This document shows, one piece after another, positions 33,481 through 41,144 of a stretch of DNA of 64,000 bases. A program made the translations under genes and the position numbers. Position 1 is the stretch's first letter; the number at the start of each line of letters is the position of its first letter. This DNA is from UBA668 sp043721915 (GTDB taxonomy: Bacteria > Actinomycetota > Acidimicrobiia > Acidimicrobiales > Ilumatobacteraceae): the NCBI GenBank assembly GCA_043721915.1, contig JAYSPV010000045.1:1-64000 (forward strand). The letters are read 5' to 3'. The notes beneath the pieces were generated by a model that was given only the letters and a program-made list of their open reading frames with translations, did no database searches and was not told the DNA's origin.

Positions 33481-33510
33481 GACACTATGCCGACGTCGGC
33501 ATAGTGTCGA
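33479..33510. repeat. 32-bp perfect palindrome at the RIT/transposase junction
   Basis: TCGACACTATGCCGAC followed at once by its reverse complement GTCGGCATAGTGTCGA. It includes the transposase codons (TGTCGACA) on one side and the outermost bases of the RIT inverted repeat on the other. There is no equivalent at the other junction, so about 20 bp are extra at this end. The ATGCCGAC core is the same as that repeated inside the RIT ends. Confidence 0.85.
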
Positions 33511-33594
33511 TTATGCCGACATCTGGATTATGCCGACTCGTGCGCGTAGTGCCTGCCCAGTGGGGGTGACCAGCTTGGAAAGGTCGGCATAATC
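33505..33594 (+). repeat. RIT left terminal inverted repeat (90 bp)
   Basis: Matches the reverse complement of 36768-36857 at 89 of 90 positions. Contains GATTATGCCGAC twice directly (separated by ATCTG) and once inverted at the inner end (GGTCGGCATAATC), which look like recombinase binding sites. The last two bases coincide with the end of the third recombinase gene. Confidence 0.92.
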
Positions 33595-34582
33595 ACAGGG
33601 TGTCAAGGAATGCGAGGAGTGTGTCGGTTGGCTGGTAGCGGCCGGGGCTCGTGTTGGGTGGGGTGGTTCGTTCGAGGGCTCGTTCCTTGATGGTCATGTC
33701 GGCGTGGAGGTAGATGCTGGTCGTGGTGACTTGTTCGTGGCCGAGCCACAAGGCGATGACGGTGATGTCGACACCGGCGGCGAGGAGACGCATCGCGCAC
33801 GTGTGGCGCAACGTGTGAGTCGTGACCTTTTTGGTCTTCAGTGACGGGCAGTTCGGGGTGGCGTCGACGACGTGGAGGGCGACGCGGTGCTCGATCGCGT
33901 CTCGGGATAGCGGCCGTCCGGTCGAGGTCGGGAACAGCGGATCGTCGGGTTGTCCTTTCCGTTCGGCCAACCAGGTCCGTAGGGCGATCACGGTGTCGGG
34001 GCGTAGTGGGGTGCAGCGTTGTTTGCGGCCTTTGCCGATGGTGTGCACGTTCGCTCCTTTGCCGAGGGTGACGTCACCGATGTTGAGCCCGGCAAGTTCG
34101 GAGATCCGGAGCCCGGTCTGGATGGCGACGAGGAGCATGGTGTGGTCTCGGCGGCCGGTCCAGGTGTCCCGATTGCAGGCGTTGAGGAGGGCGTCGATCT
34201 CTGGGTCGGTGAGGTAGGTGACGAGGTTGCGGTCGTGGCGTTTCGATGGGATCGCGAGCACCTGTTGGATCGACGCGGCGTGTTCGGGGTGTCGGATCGC
34301 GGCGTAGGTGAACAATGAGCGGATCGCGGTGAGCCGTTGGTTTCGGGTGCGGACGCTGTTGTTTCGGTCGTGTTCGAGGTGGGTGAGGAAAGCTCCGATC
34401 AGTGGGGCGTCGAGATCGGCGAGATCCAACCGGTTCGGAGGCCGATGGACGCGTTCGGCGGCGAAGGCGAGGAGGAGTCGCATCGTGTCGCGATACGCGC
34501 CGATGGTGTGCGGGCTGGCGCCGCGCTGCAGGATCAACCGGTCGGTGAAGAATGCTTGCATGGTCGGGGCGAGCGCTGTCAC
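33593..34582 (-). CDS. ritC: tyrosine recombinase, third of the RIT trio (RitC)
   Basis: 329 residues from GTG 34582, which overlaps the stop of the preceding recombinase (GTGA). N-terminal core-binding domain (ASPHTIGAYRDTMRLLLAF), then the catalytic domain with Arg in QTGLRISELAGL, HTLRHT (His and Arg box II), LGHEQVTTTSIYLHAD with the His and the nucleophile Tyr. It is XerC-like. RIT family members act together on the terminal repeats; individual roles are not established. Confidence 0.88.
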   Translation of the reverse strand: MTALAPTMQAFFTDRLILQRGASPHTIGAYRDTMRLLLAFAAERVHRPPNRLDLADLDAPLIGAFLTHLEHDRNNSVRTRNQRLTAIRSLFTYAAIRHPEHAASIQQVLAIPSKRHDRNLVTYLTDPEIDALLNACNRDTWTGRRDHTMLLVAIQTGLRISELAGLNIGDVTLGKGANVHTIGKGRKQRCTPLRPDTVIALRTWLAERKGQPDDPLFPTSTGRPLSRDAIEHRVALHVVDATPNCPSLKTKKVTTHTLRHTCAMRLLAAGVDITVIALWLGHEQVTTTSIYLHADMTIKERALERTTPPNTSPGRYQPTDTLLAFLDTL

Positions 34583-35502
34583 GGCCGAACCTCGCTGGTG
34601 AGGGTGTTGAGTCGTTCGGCGGCAAGGGCCATCAGTTCGGGGACCGCGGTCAGATACCAGTAGGTGCCGGCAGGGTTGACGTGACCGAGATATGTCGACA
34701 GCACCGGGATCCGGCCGCCGATGTCGACACCGCTCTGGTGCCAATCGATCAGGGTTCGGACAGCGAACGCATGCCTCAAATCGTGTATCCGGGGGCGGCA
34801 GTCGTTCGTGCGTAGACCGAGTTCGGTGGTCAAGGCATGGAACACCGTTTGCACGGTTCCGTGGCAGAGCGGGGTGCCGGTGGATGACACGAAGAACGTT
34901 GCCGGAGTCGGGGTGGGGCAGAGCCGTTCCCGTTCCGCCGTGTATGCGGTGAGCGCCCGCGTCGTGGTGTCGTGCATGGGGACGAGGCGGGAACGGCCGA
35001 ACTTGGCGTCACGGACCGTGATGACCCCGACCGCGAGGTCGACATCGTCGATGCCGAGTTTGATCGCTTCGCCGATCCGCATCCCGGTCGACGCGAGCAG
35101 ACCGAACAACGTTTCATGCGTGATGGCCCGCAACGGCGACACCATGAGTCGGGCCGCGTCGAGAAGACGCCCGATATCTGCTGGTGACCACACGTAAGGC
35201 GTGGGCCGTGGCGAGGTCGAGGGCCACACCCCGCATGGTGGGATCTCGGTCGCCGGGTCGATCGTGGCCAAATATTTGGCGAACCCGCGGACCGCTCCGA
35301 GGCGGTGCGACAACAAGATCGGCTTCACGTCCTGTGGCAGCGCCGCCCATGCGATCGCGGCGTCGACGGTGACCGTCGACGCGCCGAGGTCGGTGAGATA
35401 GGCGACGAACTGCGGCAGGACGTGTCCGGCGAAGACAAGTTTGAAACCGAGTCCCCGACGTAACCGCAGGTAGTCCCCGACGTGAGAGTTGAGATCGCTC
35501 AT
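34579..35502 (-). CDS. ritB: tyrosine recombinase, second of the RIT trio (RitB)
   Basis: 307 residues. ATG 35502 preferred because AAAGAGGTGAG precedes it; an in-frame ATG at 35523 would overlap the first gene by 16 bases. It opens with LRLRRGLGFKL, typical of RIT and Tn554-type recombinases. Catalytic residues: Arg in STGMRIGEAIKL, box II IHDLRHAFAV, then LGHVNPAGTYWYL with His and nucleophile Tyr. It is followed immediately by the third recombinase. Confidence 0.87.
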   Translation of the reverse strand: MSDLNSHVGDYLRLRRGLGFKLVFAGHVLPQFVAYLTDLGASTVTVDAAIAWAALPQDVKPILLSHRLGAVRGFAKYLATIDPATEIPPCGVWPSTSPRPTPYVWSPADIGRLLDAARLMVSPLRAITHETLFGLLASTGMRIGEAIKLGIDDVDLAVGVITVRDAKFGRSRLVPMHDTTTRALTAYTAERERLCPTPTPATFFVSSTGTPLCHGTVQTVFHALTTELGLRTNDCRPRIHDLRHAFAVRTLIDWHQSGVDIGGRIPVLSTYLGHVNPAGTYWYLTAVPELMALAAERLNTLTSEVRP

Positions 35503-35507
35503 CACGC

Positions 35508-36716
35508 TCACCTCTTTGGCCACGGTTGAGCGATGCCACGCAGCATGCCGATGTCGACACGGGCATAGACCGCGGTCGACGAGATGTTCCGGTGGCGCAG
35601 CACTTGACCGATGTCAGGCAACGACACCCCGGCGGCGACCATCGTGCAAGCCAGCGTGTGACGCAACCGATGAGCACCGACTTGTGGGAGCCCGGCGCGT
35701 TCACAGGCGTTGCGCACGATCATTGACACACCACCCCGGCCCAGTCCAACGACCGGTGCGATCATTCGCAGGAACACTTTCCGATGCTTCGATGCTGGTC
35801 GTCCCCGCATGAGATAGGCGGCGACGGCTTCGCCGACCTCAACCGGGATCGGCAACCGGTCGACACGCCCGGCCTTGCCATGGACAGTGATCACCCCGGC
35901 GCGCCAATCGAGGTCCTCGAGCGTCAACGACGCAACTTCGCTGGCCCGCATCCCCAACCGGATCAACACCGTCAGCACTGCGAAGTCGCGGCGACCCGCA
36001 GCGGTTCGCCGGTCGCACGAGCCGAGCAACGCCCGCGCGTCACCCTGGCCGATGCCTCTCGGCAGAAACGACGAACGTCGCCCGGTGATCGCGAGTGCAG
36101 CCGCTGACAGATCCGCACCGATCAACCCGCGGACATGACAGAACCGTAGGAACGCCCGCACCCCGGCCACGAAGAACTGAACCGACCCAACCGACACCAT
36201 GCTCGCCTCCCGCGCAACCGCGCCGGTCACGCCAGCGGTGACAACACGATCAAGATCGCCGTCGGGTGCGCACCAACCAAGGAAACGGCGTGCCCGCGCG
36301 ACGTACGCCTTGGCGGTGCAGCCAGCAAGACCGCGTTCATCGATCAGGAACACCTCGAACGCGTCCAACAGCGCATCGGCTTGCGACTGCGATGCCGTCT
36401 GCGGAGGCACCGACAGCACCCCTGCATCGGTCAAGAACACGACCAACTGCACCAGGCTCCGCGAGGTTGTCGACGACCGATAGCCCGCCGCCCGTCGCGC
36501 CGCGAAGTACTCGCCCACACGATCCGAGGTCAGATCCGCCACCGCCAAACCGCCCGCATCGAGCCAGCGGCTGACATGTGCGACAAGCCTCAACTCGTTC
36601 ACGATCGTCAACGGCGTGTAACCCAACTCACCCAACCTGGCCTTGAACCCATCCGCGAACGGAGCCAACGGCCCCACCACACGAACCTCGTGCACCTTCG
36701 AAACCGGACCTGACAT
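35508..36716 (-). CDS. ritA: tyrosine recombinase, first of the RIT trio (RitA)
   Basis: 402 residues, longer than its partners because of an additional N-terminal region (1-100) before the core-binding domain. Catalytic motifs: Arg in RLGMRASEVASL, box II AHRLRHTLA, and LRHRNISSTAVYARVD with the nucleophile Tyr. First gene of the trio on the reverse strand, starting 51 bp inside the right terminal repeat. Order and relative sizes agree with other RIT elements. Confidence 0.88.
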   Translation of the reverse strand: MSGPVSKVHEVRVVGPLAPFADGFKARLGELGYTPLTIVNELRLVAHVSRWLDAGGLAVADLTSDRVGEYFAARRAAGYRSSTTSRSLVQLVVFLTDAGVLSVPPQTASQSQADALLDAFEVFLIDERGLAGCTAKAYVARARRFLGWCAPDGDLDRVVTAGVTGAVAREASMVSVGSVQFFVAGVRAFLRFCHVRGLIGADLSAAALAITGRRSSFLPRGIGQGDARALLGSCDRRTAAGRRDFAVLTVLIRLGMRASEVASLTLEDLDWRAGVITVHGKAGRVDRLPIPVEVGEAVAAYLMRGRPASKHRKVFLRMIAPVVGLGRGGVSMIVRNACERAGLPQVGAHRLRHTLACTMVAAGVSLPDIGQVLRHRNISSTAVYARVDIGMLRGIAQPWPKR

Positions 36717-36767
36717 GACTCCTCCATCTGTAGAAACTGAAGAGCCAACGCTGCCAGCAGACCTCAG

Positions 36768-36857
36768 GATTATGCCGACCTTTCCAAGCTGGTCACCCCC
36801 ACCGGGCAGGCACTACGCGCACGAGTCGGCATAATCCAGATGTCGGCATAATCGACA
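36768..36857 (-). repeat. RIT right terminal inverted repeat (90 bp)
   Basis: Reverse complement of 33505-33594 except for one base. The outer end runs straight into the N-terminal transposase fragment at the codons for V-Y-V-D. The transposase frame continues artificially into the repeat, ending in an unrelated tail. Confidence 0.92.
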
Positions 36858-37501
36858 TAGACCGAACGTGGCACCCCGCGTGAGGCGAGCCCGTGACGCA
36901 ACGCAGCCTCGAGACGGACAGTGTCTTCGGAATGCCCCCACCGGTAGCCGGGGATCGCCCGCGAGTGATCATCGATGAACGCGAACAGGTAAGCCTTGTG
37001 GCCGCCAACGACCGGTCCGTGCAACGCGTCGCCGGTCCAGCGGTCGTTCGCGGCGGCGGCTTCGAACCGGCCGAACGCTGCTGGTGGTGTCCCGTCGGGG
37101 CGGGTGTTCAAACCGTGCCGGGCGAACAAACGTTGAATCGTGCGTTCCGACGGCGCCGTCCCGTCGACCGCGGCGATGATCGCGGTCACCTGCGCGGCGG
37201 TGCGCCCCGGGGTCTCCCGCTTCAACTTGACCGCCAACTCCAACACGCCAGCCGGCGTGGACGGCTCGCTCACACGCGGGGTTGGCACGAGCGCTTCGAA
37301 CCCGCCGGCACGCCACTCACGGATCCAACGATCAAGAGTTGACCGGCCCACACGCACCCGCACGCCGGTCGGGTCGGTGTGCTCGCGGGCCGCGACCGCG
37401 CGGACCAGCACACCACGATCGGCTTTGGACACTGACGGGTCAGCGGCCTCACGGATCAACGAGTAACGGAACAACCCGACATCACGATCACGGTCCTGCA
37501 C
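36858..37501 (-). pseudogene. DDE transposase, N-terminal fragment
   Basis: Starts MQDRDRDVGLFRYSLI, has an HTH segment (VGRSTLDRWIREWRAGGFEALVP) and a second HTH (AAQVTAIIAAVDGTAPSERTIQRLFARHG). The integrase core begins at NDRWTGDALHGPVVGG with the first catalytic Asp and continues to FAFIDDHSRAIPGYRWGHSED. It stops at PRSVYVD, where the RIT element is inserted; the open frame then reads into the terminal repeat. The rest of the protein is at 32755-33480. Confidence 0.9.
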
Positions 37502-37546
37502 ACAGCCTCCTGACGGTCCGGGGTGGACGCCGCCGAGAATGCCAGC

Positions 37547-38131
37547 TCAACAAACAGCCGCCCAGGGCCAACCCGTGTTGGACAACAATCGGCCTCGGCT
37601 CGCCGACGACGCGAACGACCACGGCCCCGCCGGGCCGAGCCGCAACACCGCCGCACGCGCCGCCACACCAACCGCTTCGACCGCATCAGCGAACACCGTC
37701 GCGGCCGGTTCGATCGGCCCGAGCAACGGATCAAGATCGTGCGCCAACACCGTGAACCAGACCCGAACCATGCCCGCGTTGACCGCGAACCGGCGCAGCC
37801 AACCCCGCACCGTCGACACCGGCACCCCGACCAACAACGCGATCCGACGATGCCCCCAACCCGACGCCTTCGCGACCAGCGCCGCCCCGATCACCTCGAC
37901 CCCGTCACGCCGACGCAACAGACCGTCGCTGCTGATCAACACGTGCGTGACCGCACACACCGCACACCGCGAACGACGAGCACGATGCCGCAACACGACC
38001 TCACGACAACGCAGAACCCGCCACCGAGCCCACCCCCACGGACACAACCGACCAGCACAATCCGGGCACCCCAACTCGCCAGCCAACAAAGCGCGTTCGA
38101 CTTCCAGCCGATCCGTTCCTACAATCTTCAA
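37547..38131 (-). CDS. DUF6431-like zinc-binding HTH protein of the insertion sequence
   Basis: 194 residues from TTG 38131. Cysteines at 22, 25 and 30 (CPDCAGRLC) and 56, 59 (CAVC) suggest a zinc ribbon; a helix-turn-helix-like VAKASGWGHRRIALLVGVPVSTVRGWLRRFA follows. It resembles the DUF6431 proteins found with DDE transposases in actinobacteria and probably helps recognise element ends. It lies 45 bp upstream of the transposase gene, same strand. The C-terminal 60 residues are Ala/Gly/Val-rich and less conserved-looking. Confidence 0.75.
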   Translation of the reverse strand: MKIVGTDRLEVERALLAGELGCPDCAGRLCPWGWARWRVLRCREVVLRHRARRSRCAVCAVTHVLISSDGLLRRRDGVEVIGAALVAKASGWGHRRIALLVGVPVSTVRGWLRRFAVNAGMVRVWFTVLAHDLDPLLGPIEPAATVFADAVEAVGVAARAAVLRLGPAGPWSFASSASRGRLLSNTGWPWAAVC

Positions 38132-38151
38132 CAGTGCCCCCGGGCATCAGG

Positions 38152-38196
38152 AAGAACCCTCCCGTCACCGGCAAAAGTGAGATCGGGAGGGTTCTT
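38152..38196. other. strong hairpin upstream of the first insertion-sequence gene
   Basis: AAGAACCCTCCCG (38152-38164) and its exact reverse complement CGGGAGGGTTCTT (38184-38196) flank a 19-base loop. It sits 21 bp before the TTG start of the zinc/HTH gene. Such stems at insertion-sequence ends limit expression from outside transcription by hiding the start region or terminating; here it could serve that purpose. Confidence 0.6.
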
Positions 38197-38263
38197 GCGC
38201 GTACAGAACAAGCACTGTCCCACGAACGCATAACAGAGACAGCCAAAGGCTGCCCCTCCCCAC

Positions 38264-38289
38264 CATCCCCACCCACGACGTCGCTACAA
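38264..38289 (-). repeat. right terminal inverted repeat of the insertion sequence
   Basis: Partner of 31878-31903. On the reverse strand it reads GCGACGTCGTGGGTGGGGA in the core. Beyond it (38290-38427) lies 138 bp in which I see no gene. Confidence 0.65.
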
Positions 38290-38427
38290 CACCCGCGCGT
38301 CCTCAACCAGCCCGGCGCTCAACACCGGCAAAGCTTGCCGGCTGACTGCACCGCACCAGGGCCGAACCCACCCACAACGCTCGTCAGCGACTACCGCTTC
38401 CACTGCGAACTAGTGCAGAGACCGCTT

Positions 38428-38471
38428 TGGAGCGGGTGACGGGAATCGAACGCGCATAGCCAGCTTGTAAG
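38428..38471 (-). repeat. attachment-site copy: duplicated 3' half of tRNA-Gly
   Basis: 44 bp identical, except for two bases, to 40644-40687, which is the 3' half of the tRNA-Gly gene from CCA to the anticodon loop. No 5' half follows, so this is not a tRNA gene but the second boundary left by tyrosine-integrase insertion. The gene-free stretch 38290-38617 holds this copy and, from 38472 to 38617, the upstream region of the integrase gene. Confidence 0.85.
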
Positions 38472-38617
38472 AAAGGTATGCGGGTGGTGAGGGGCAGCGC
38501 CGAATCGGCGAAATACCAGTTAGATGAGGCTGTGAATTGACCGTTGTTCGCCTCGGCCGACCCCTGCACGCCGTTCTGAATGCCGCGCCAATGCCGCGAT
38601 GGGCGTAGGATGGCGCT

Positions 38618-40171
38618 GTGGCACGCAAGCGTCAGCGCCGAGCACCCGATAGCGGGGCGGTCATCCAGAACCGCTCCGGCACGTGGCGCGCCCGCACCTA
38701 CGTGGGCGACGGCAAGCACGTGTCGCTCGGTTCGTTCCGCGCGAAGGCCGACGCCGAACGGGCGCTGCTGCTGGCCGGCGCCGACCAGCAGCGCGGCGCC
38801 TGGGTCGACCCGCGCGACGGCAAGATCACGCTCGAGGCCTACGCGAACCATTGGCTGGCCCATCGCCACAACCTGCGCATCCGCACGGTCGAGCTGTACC
38901 GCAGCCAGCTCGACAACCACATCATCCCGGCGCTCGGCCAGCGGGAGCTGTCGAAGCTGTCGACGCCAGAGGTGCGCGTGTGGCTCGCCGACCTCGTCCA
39001 GGAGAGCGGCCTCGCGCCCACGACCGTGGCCAAGTGCTACCGACTGCTGCGCACGATCCTGAACACCGCCGTCGAGGACGAGCTGATCATGAAGAACCCG
39101 TGCGTGATCGATGGCGCTGCCACGGAGCGTTCGCCCGAGCGGCCAATCGCCACGATCGCTCAGGTCGACGCGCTTGCAAACGCGATCGACCCTCGTTGGC
39201 GAGCACTCGTGCTCCTGGCCACCTATGGGTCGATGCGATGGGGAGAGCTGACTGCGCTTACCCGGCAGCGCATCGACCTGCAGGCGGGCACGGTCGAGGT
39301 GGTCGACCAAGCCCTGGAGCTGTCCGGCGGAACAAGAGTGCTCGGCCCGCCCACGACCGACGCCGGCCGACGCACGATCACCATGCCGGCGTTCGTGGTC
39401 GACGAGCTCGCCGACCACATGCGTCGCTACGTGGGGCCGGAACTCGACGCGGTCGTGTTCACCGGCCCAAAGGGTGCGCCCTTGCGGCGGGGCAACTGGA
39501 ACGGCAAGTGGAACGCACTGCGCAAGGCGGTCGGTTGCGAGGGCTTGCGCTTCCACGACCTGCGCCACACCGGCAACACGCTTGCTGCCTCGACGGGCGC
39601 GAGCACCAAGGAGCTGATGGCGCGCGTCGGTCACAGATCGGCGCGAGCGGCATTGCACTACCAGCACGCAGCGGGGGAGCGTGATGCGGCGATCGCTGCT
39701 GCCCCGGATGCGATGGCTCGGCCACAGGCGTCGAGGGCGGAGCCGCTCAATGCCCCCAGTACGCTGCGCAGCCTTCCGTACACTGGGTCCATGGCCGTCC
39801 AGCATTTCGTCGACGAGCAGGGTCGCTACGACGGCAAGACTCTGCAGCAGCTGTGGCCGTCGGTGGTCGACGAGGTGGTCCGTGCCGTCGACCCGGCCGA
39901 GGTGATCCTGTTCGGCTCGGTGGCCAGGGGTGAGGACGGACCCGATTCCGACATCGATCTGCTGGTCGTGTTCGATCACATCGAACCGGTGGAGAAGCGG
40001 CCGATGATGGCGCGCATCCGATCGGCGATCGAGACGTTCGCTCCGGTCGATGTGATCGTCACCGATGCGGCCGAGATGGCCGATCGCCACGACGACGTCG
40101 GCTCGATCCTGTACTGGCCCGCCCGCGAAGGTCGAGCGGTGTATCGGCGGGCGAGTGTCCAAGCAGTCTGA
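38618..40171 (+). CDS. tyrosine integrase read in frame into an MNT-type nucleotidyltransferase
   Basis: 517 residues from GTG 38618. Residues 1-390 are a complete phage-type integrase: arm-binding N-terminus (SGAVIQNRSGTWRARTYVGDGK), SAM-like core-binding domain (ITLEAYANHWLAHRH), catalytic Arg in YGSMRWGELTAL, HDLRHT with His313 and Arg316, GHRS, and nucleophile Tyr348. With no stop, the frame goes on through a 40-residue linker to an MNT domain with GSVARGE and the metal-binding D-x-D in PDSDIDLLV. Either one fused protein is made or an internal ATG at 39791 gives a separate antitoxin. I know of no standard integrase with such a domain. Confidence 0.8.
   Translation: MARKRQRRAPDSGAVIQNRSGTWRARTYVGDGKHVSLGSFRAKADAERALLLAGADQQRGAWVDPRDGKITLEAYANHWLAHRHNLRIRTVELYRSQLDNHIIPALGQRELSKLSTPEVRVWLADLVQESGLAPTTVAKCYRLLRTILNTAVEDELIMKNPCVIDGAATERSPERPIATIAQVDALANAIDPRWRALVLLATYGSMRWGELTALTRQRIDLQAGTVEVVDQALELSGGTRVLGPPTTDAGRRTITMPAFVVDELADHMRRYVGPELDAVVFTGPKGAPLRRGNWNGKWNALRKAVGCEGLRFHDLRHTGNTLAASTGASTKELMARVGHRSARAALHYQHAAGERDAAIAAAPDAMARPQASRAEPLNAPSTLRSLPYTGSMAVQHFVDEQGRYDGKTLQQLWPSVVDEVVRAVDPAEVILFGSVARGEDGPDSDIDLLVVFDHIEPVEKRPMMARIRSAIETFAPVDVIVTDAAEMADRHDDVGSILYWPAREGRAVYRRASVQAV
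39791..40171 (+). CDS. mntA: MNT nucleotidyltransferase antitoxin (possible separate product of the same frame)
   Basis: 126 residues if started at ATG 39791, the usual size of MNT proteins. G-S at 42-43 and D54/D56 form the nucleotidyltransferase active site. In MntA/HepT systems this protein AMPylates and neutralises the HEPN toxin. No convincing SD is found before 39791 (the preceding bases are GTACACTGGGTCC), so independent translation is uncertain. The last 17 bases overlap the HEPN gene. Confidence 0.6.
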   Translation: MAVQHFVDEQGRYDGKTLQQLWPSVVDEVVRAVDPAEVILFGSVARGEDGPDSDIDLLVVFDHIEPVEKRPMMARIRSAIETFAPVDVIVTDAAEMADRHDDVGSILYWPAREGRAVYRRASVQAV

Positions 40172-40553
40172 GCCGCACGAGTGGCTGCGGTTCGCCCACG
40201 ACGACCTCGCCGCTGCCGGGCTGCTGCTGACCGATGCAGCACTGCCGGCCCGTATGGCGTGCTTCCACGCGCAGCAGGCCGCCGAGAAGGCTCTCAAGGC
40301 CTCGCTCGTGCACTCGGCGATCCAGTTCCGCAAGACCCACGACCTCGTCGTGCTGGTGGCGCTTCAACCCGAGCCGGTTCGGTCGAAGGTCAGCGAGCTC
40401 GACCTCCAGCAGCTCCAGCAATGGGCCGTGGATGCGCGCTACCCGGCCGACCTCCCCGACATCACGGCCGGCGAGGCAGCTGCAGTCGTCGCCATAGCCG
40501 ACCAGATCGTCGCCGTCGTGAGCGTTGCCCTGGGGGCGAGCGGCGCGGCCTGA
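40155..40553 (+). CDS. hepT: HEPN-domain toxin (HepT-like)
   Basis: 132 residues from GTG 40155, overlapping the MNT end. EWLRFAHDDLAAAGLLL and ARMACFHAQQAAEKALKASLV are the first two helices of HEPN proteins encoded with MNT genes; FRKTHDLVVLV is the next conserved segment. The RNase R-x4-6-H motif is not intact as far as I can see (only R-K-T-H), so catalytic competence is open. Expected role: RNase toxin controlled by the MNT partner, helping to keep the element in the cell. Confidence 0.83.
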   Translation: MSKQSEPHEWLRFAHDDLAAAGLLLTDAALPARMACFHAQQAAEKALKASLVHSAIQFRKTHDLVVLVALQPEPVRSKVSELDLQQLQQWAVDARYPADLPDITAGEAAAVVAIADQIVAVVSVALGASGAA

Positions 40554-40643
40554 GGCTTCGGCCGCGTGCGACTTCACCACCTCGCCGGAGCCCCCGAGCG
40601 AGACGACGCCCAGACCAACGACATGCGCTGACCTGGGCAGACG

Positions 40644-40718
<75 letters not shown>

Positions 40719-40751
40719 GAACTTGCAGACGCAGAGCCTACCGTCGCGTCG

Positions 40752-41033
40752 TCAGCGGTGGAACTCGACGACGAACACCGCATCGTCGGCGGGCTCCACG
40801 TGATGCCGCCTTTGCGGAGGGATGTCGACCGATCCGTCCGCCGAGATGACCATGGCATCGTCGCGGGCGTCCTCGAACACGAAGCGCACTGACCCCCTAC
40901 GCACCCTCAACCGTCCCCACACCCCATCGGCGACCTCGTGCGCGCTGCGTAGCCCGCTGGGCGTCGACACGGCGGTGAACTCTGGCGTGGTGCGCACCAG
41001 CGACAGACCTTCGGGCATCGTGGGCTTGAGCAT
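40752..41033 (-). CDS. DUF1971 domain protein (TehB-like N-terminal domain)
   Basis: 93 residues from ATG 41033; the frame is open to 41084. LKPTMPEGLSLVRTTPEFTAVSTPSGLRSAHEVADGVWGRLRVRRGSVRFVFED and PPQRRHHVEP...VEFHR cover the DUF1971 cupin-like domain that also forms part of tellurite-resistance-associated proteins. The role is not established for stand-alone forms. It is 33 bp from the tRNA-Gly gene. No good SD distinguishes the two possible starts. Confidence 0.8.
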   Translation of the reverse strand: MLKPTMPEGLSLVRTTPEFTAVSTPSGLRSAHEVADGVWGRLRVRRGSVRFVFEDARDDAMVISADGSVDIPPQRRHHVEPADDAVFVVEFHR

Positions 41034-41144
41034 GCGCAGATCGTACGGAGCGATCGATCCAGTCGTCCGCCTGACCGCCGCCACCGGGCGACAGGCGAGC
41101 CTCGCGGTGGCATTCGCCCGGGCCGCGCTGTTGCCGGCAGTGGG

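Larger units (their letters stand above)
33505..36857 (-). mobile_element. RIT (recombinase-in-trio) element
   Basis: Three adjacent, same-strand tyrosine recombinase genes of different subtypes with overlapping or closely spaced ends, bounded by 90-bp inverted repeats that differ at a single base (33559). This is the defined structure of RIT elements. It is inserted in the transposase gene at TGTCGACA; a TCGACA hexamer is found at both outer junctions (33479-33484 and 36852-36857). It carries no cargo genes. All three recombinases look complete, so the element may be active. Confidence 0.9.
31878..38289 (-). mobile_element. three-gene insertion sequence (DUF6431-like / DDE transposase / AAA ATPase) interrupted by a RIT element
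   Basis: The ends are imperfect 26-bp inverted repeats (31878-31903 and 38264-38289, 20 of 26 matching). Between them, on the reverse strand, lie a zinc-finger/HTH gene, a DDE transposase gene split in two, and an ExeA/TniB-like ATPase gene that overlaps the transposase stop. Removing the 3.35 kb RIT insertion leaves an element of about 3.06 kb. No target duplication is obvious at the flanks. With its transposase broken the copy cannot move unless helped in trans. Confidence 0.75.

Noticed and set aside
38428..38471. Second tRNA-Gly gene
   Set aside because: Only the 3' half is present and the sequence diverges in the anticodon loop, so it is an att-site copy.
38384..40333. Long reverse-strand frame covering the integrase and MNT region
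   Set aside because: No recognisable domain, and it crosses the duplicated tRNA sequence; the forward frames have full catalytic motifs.
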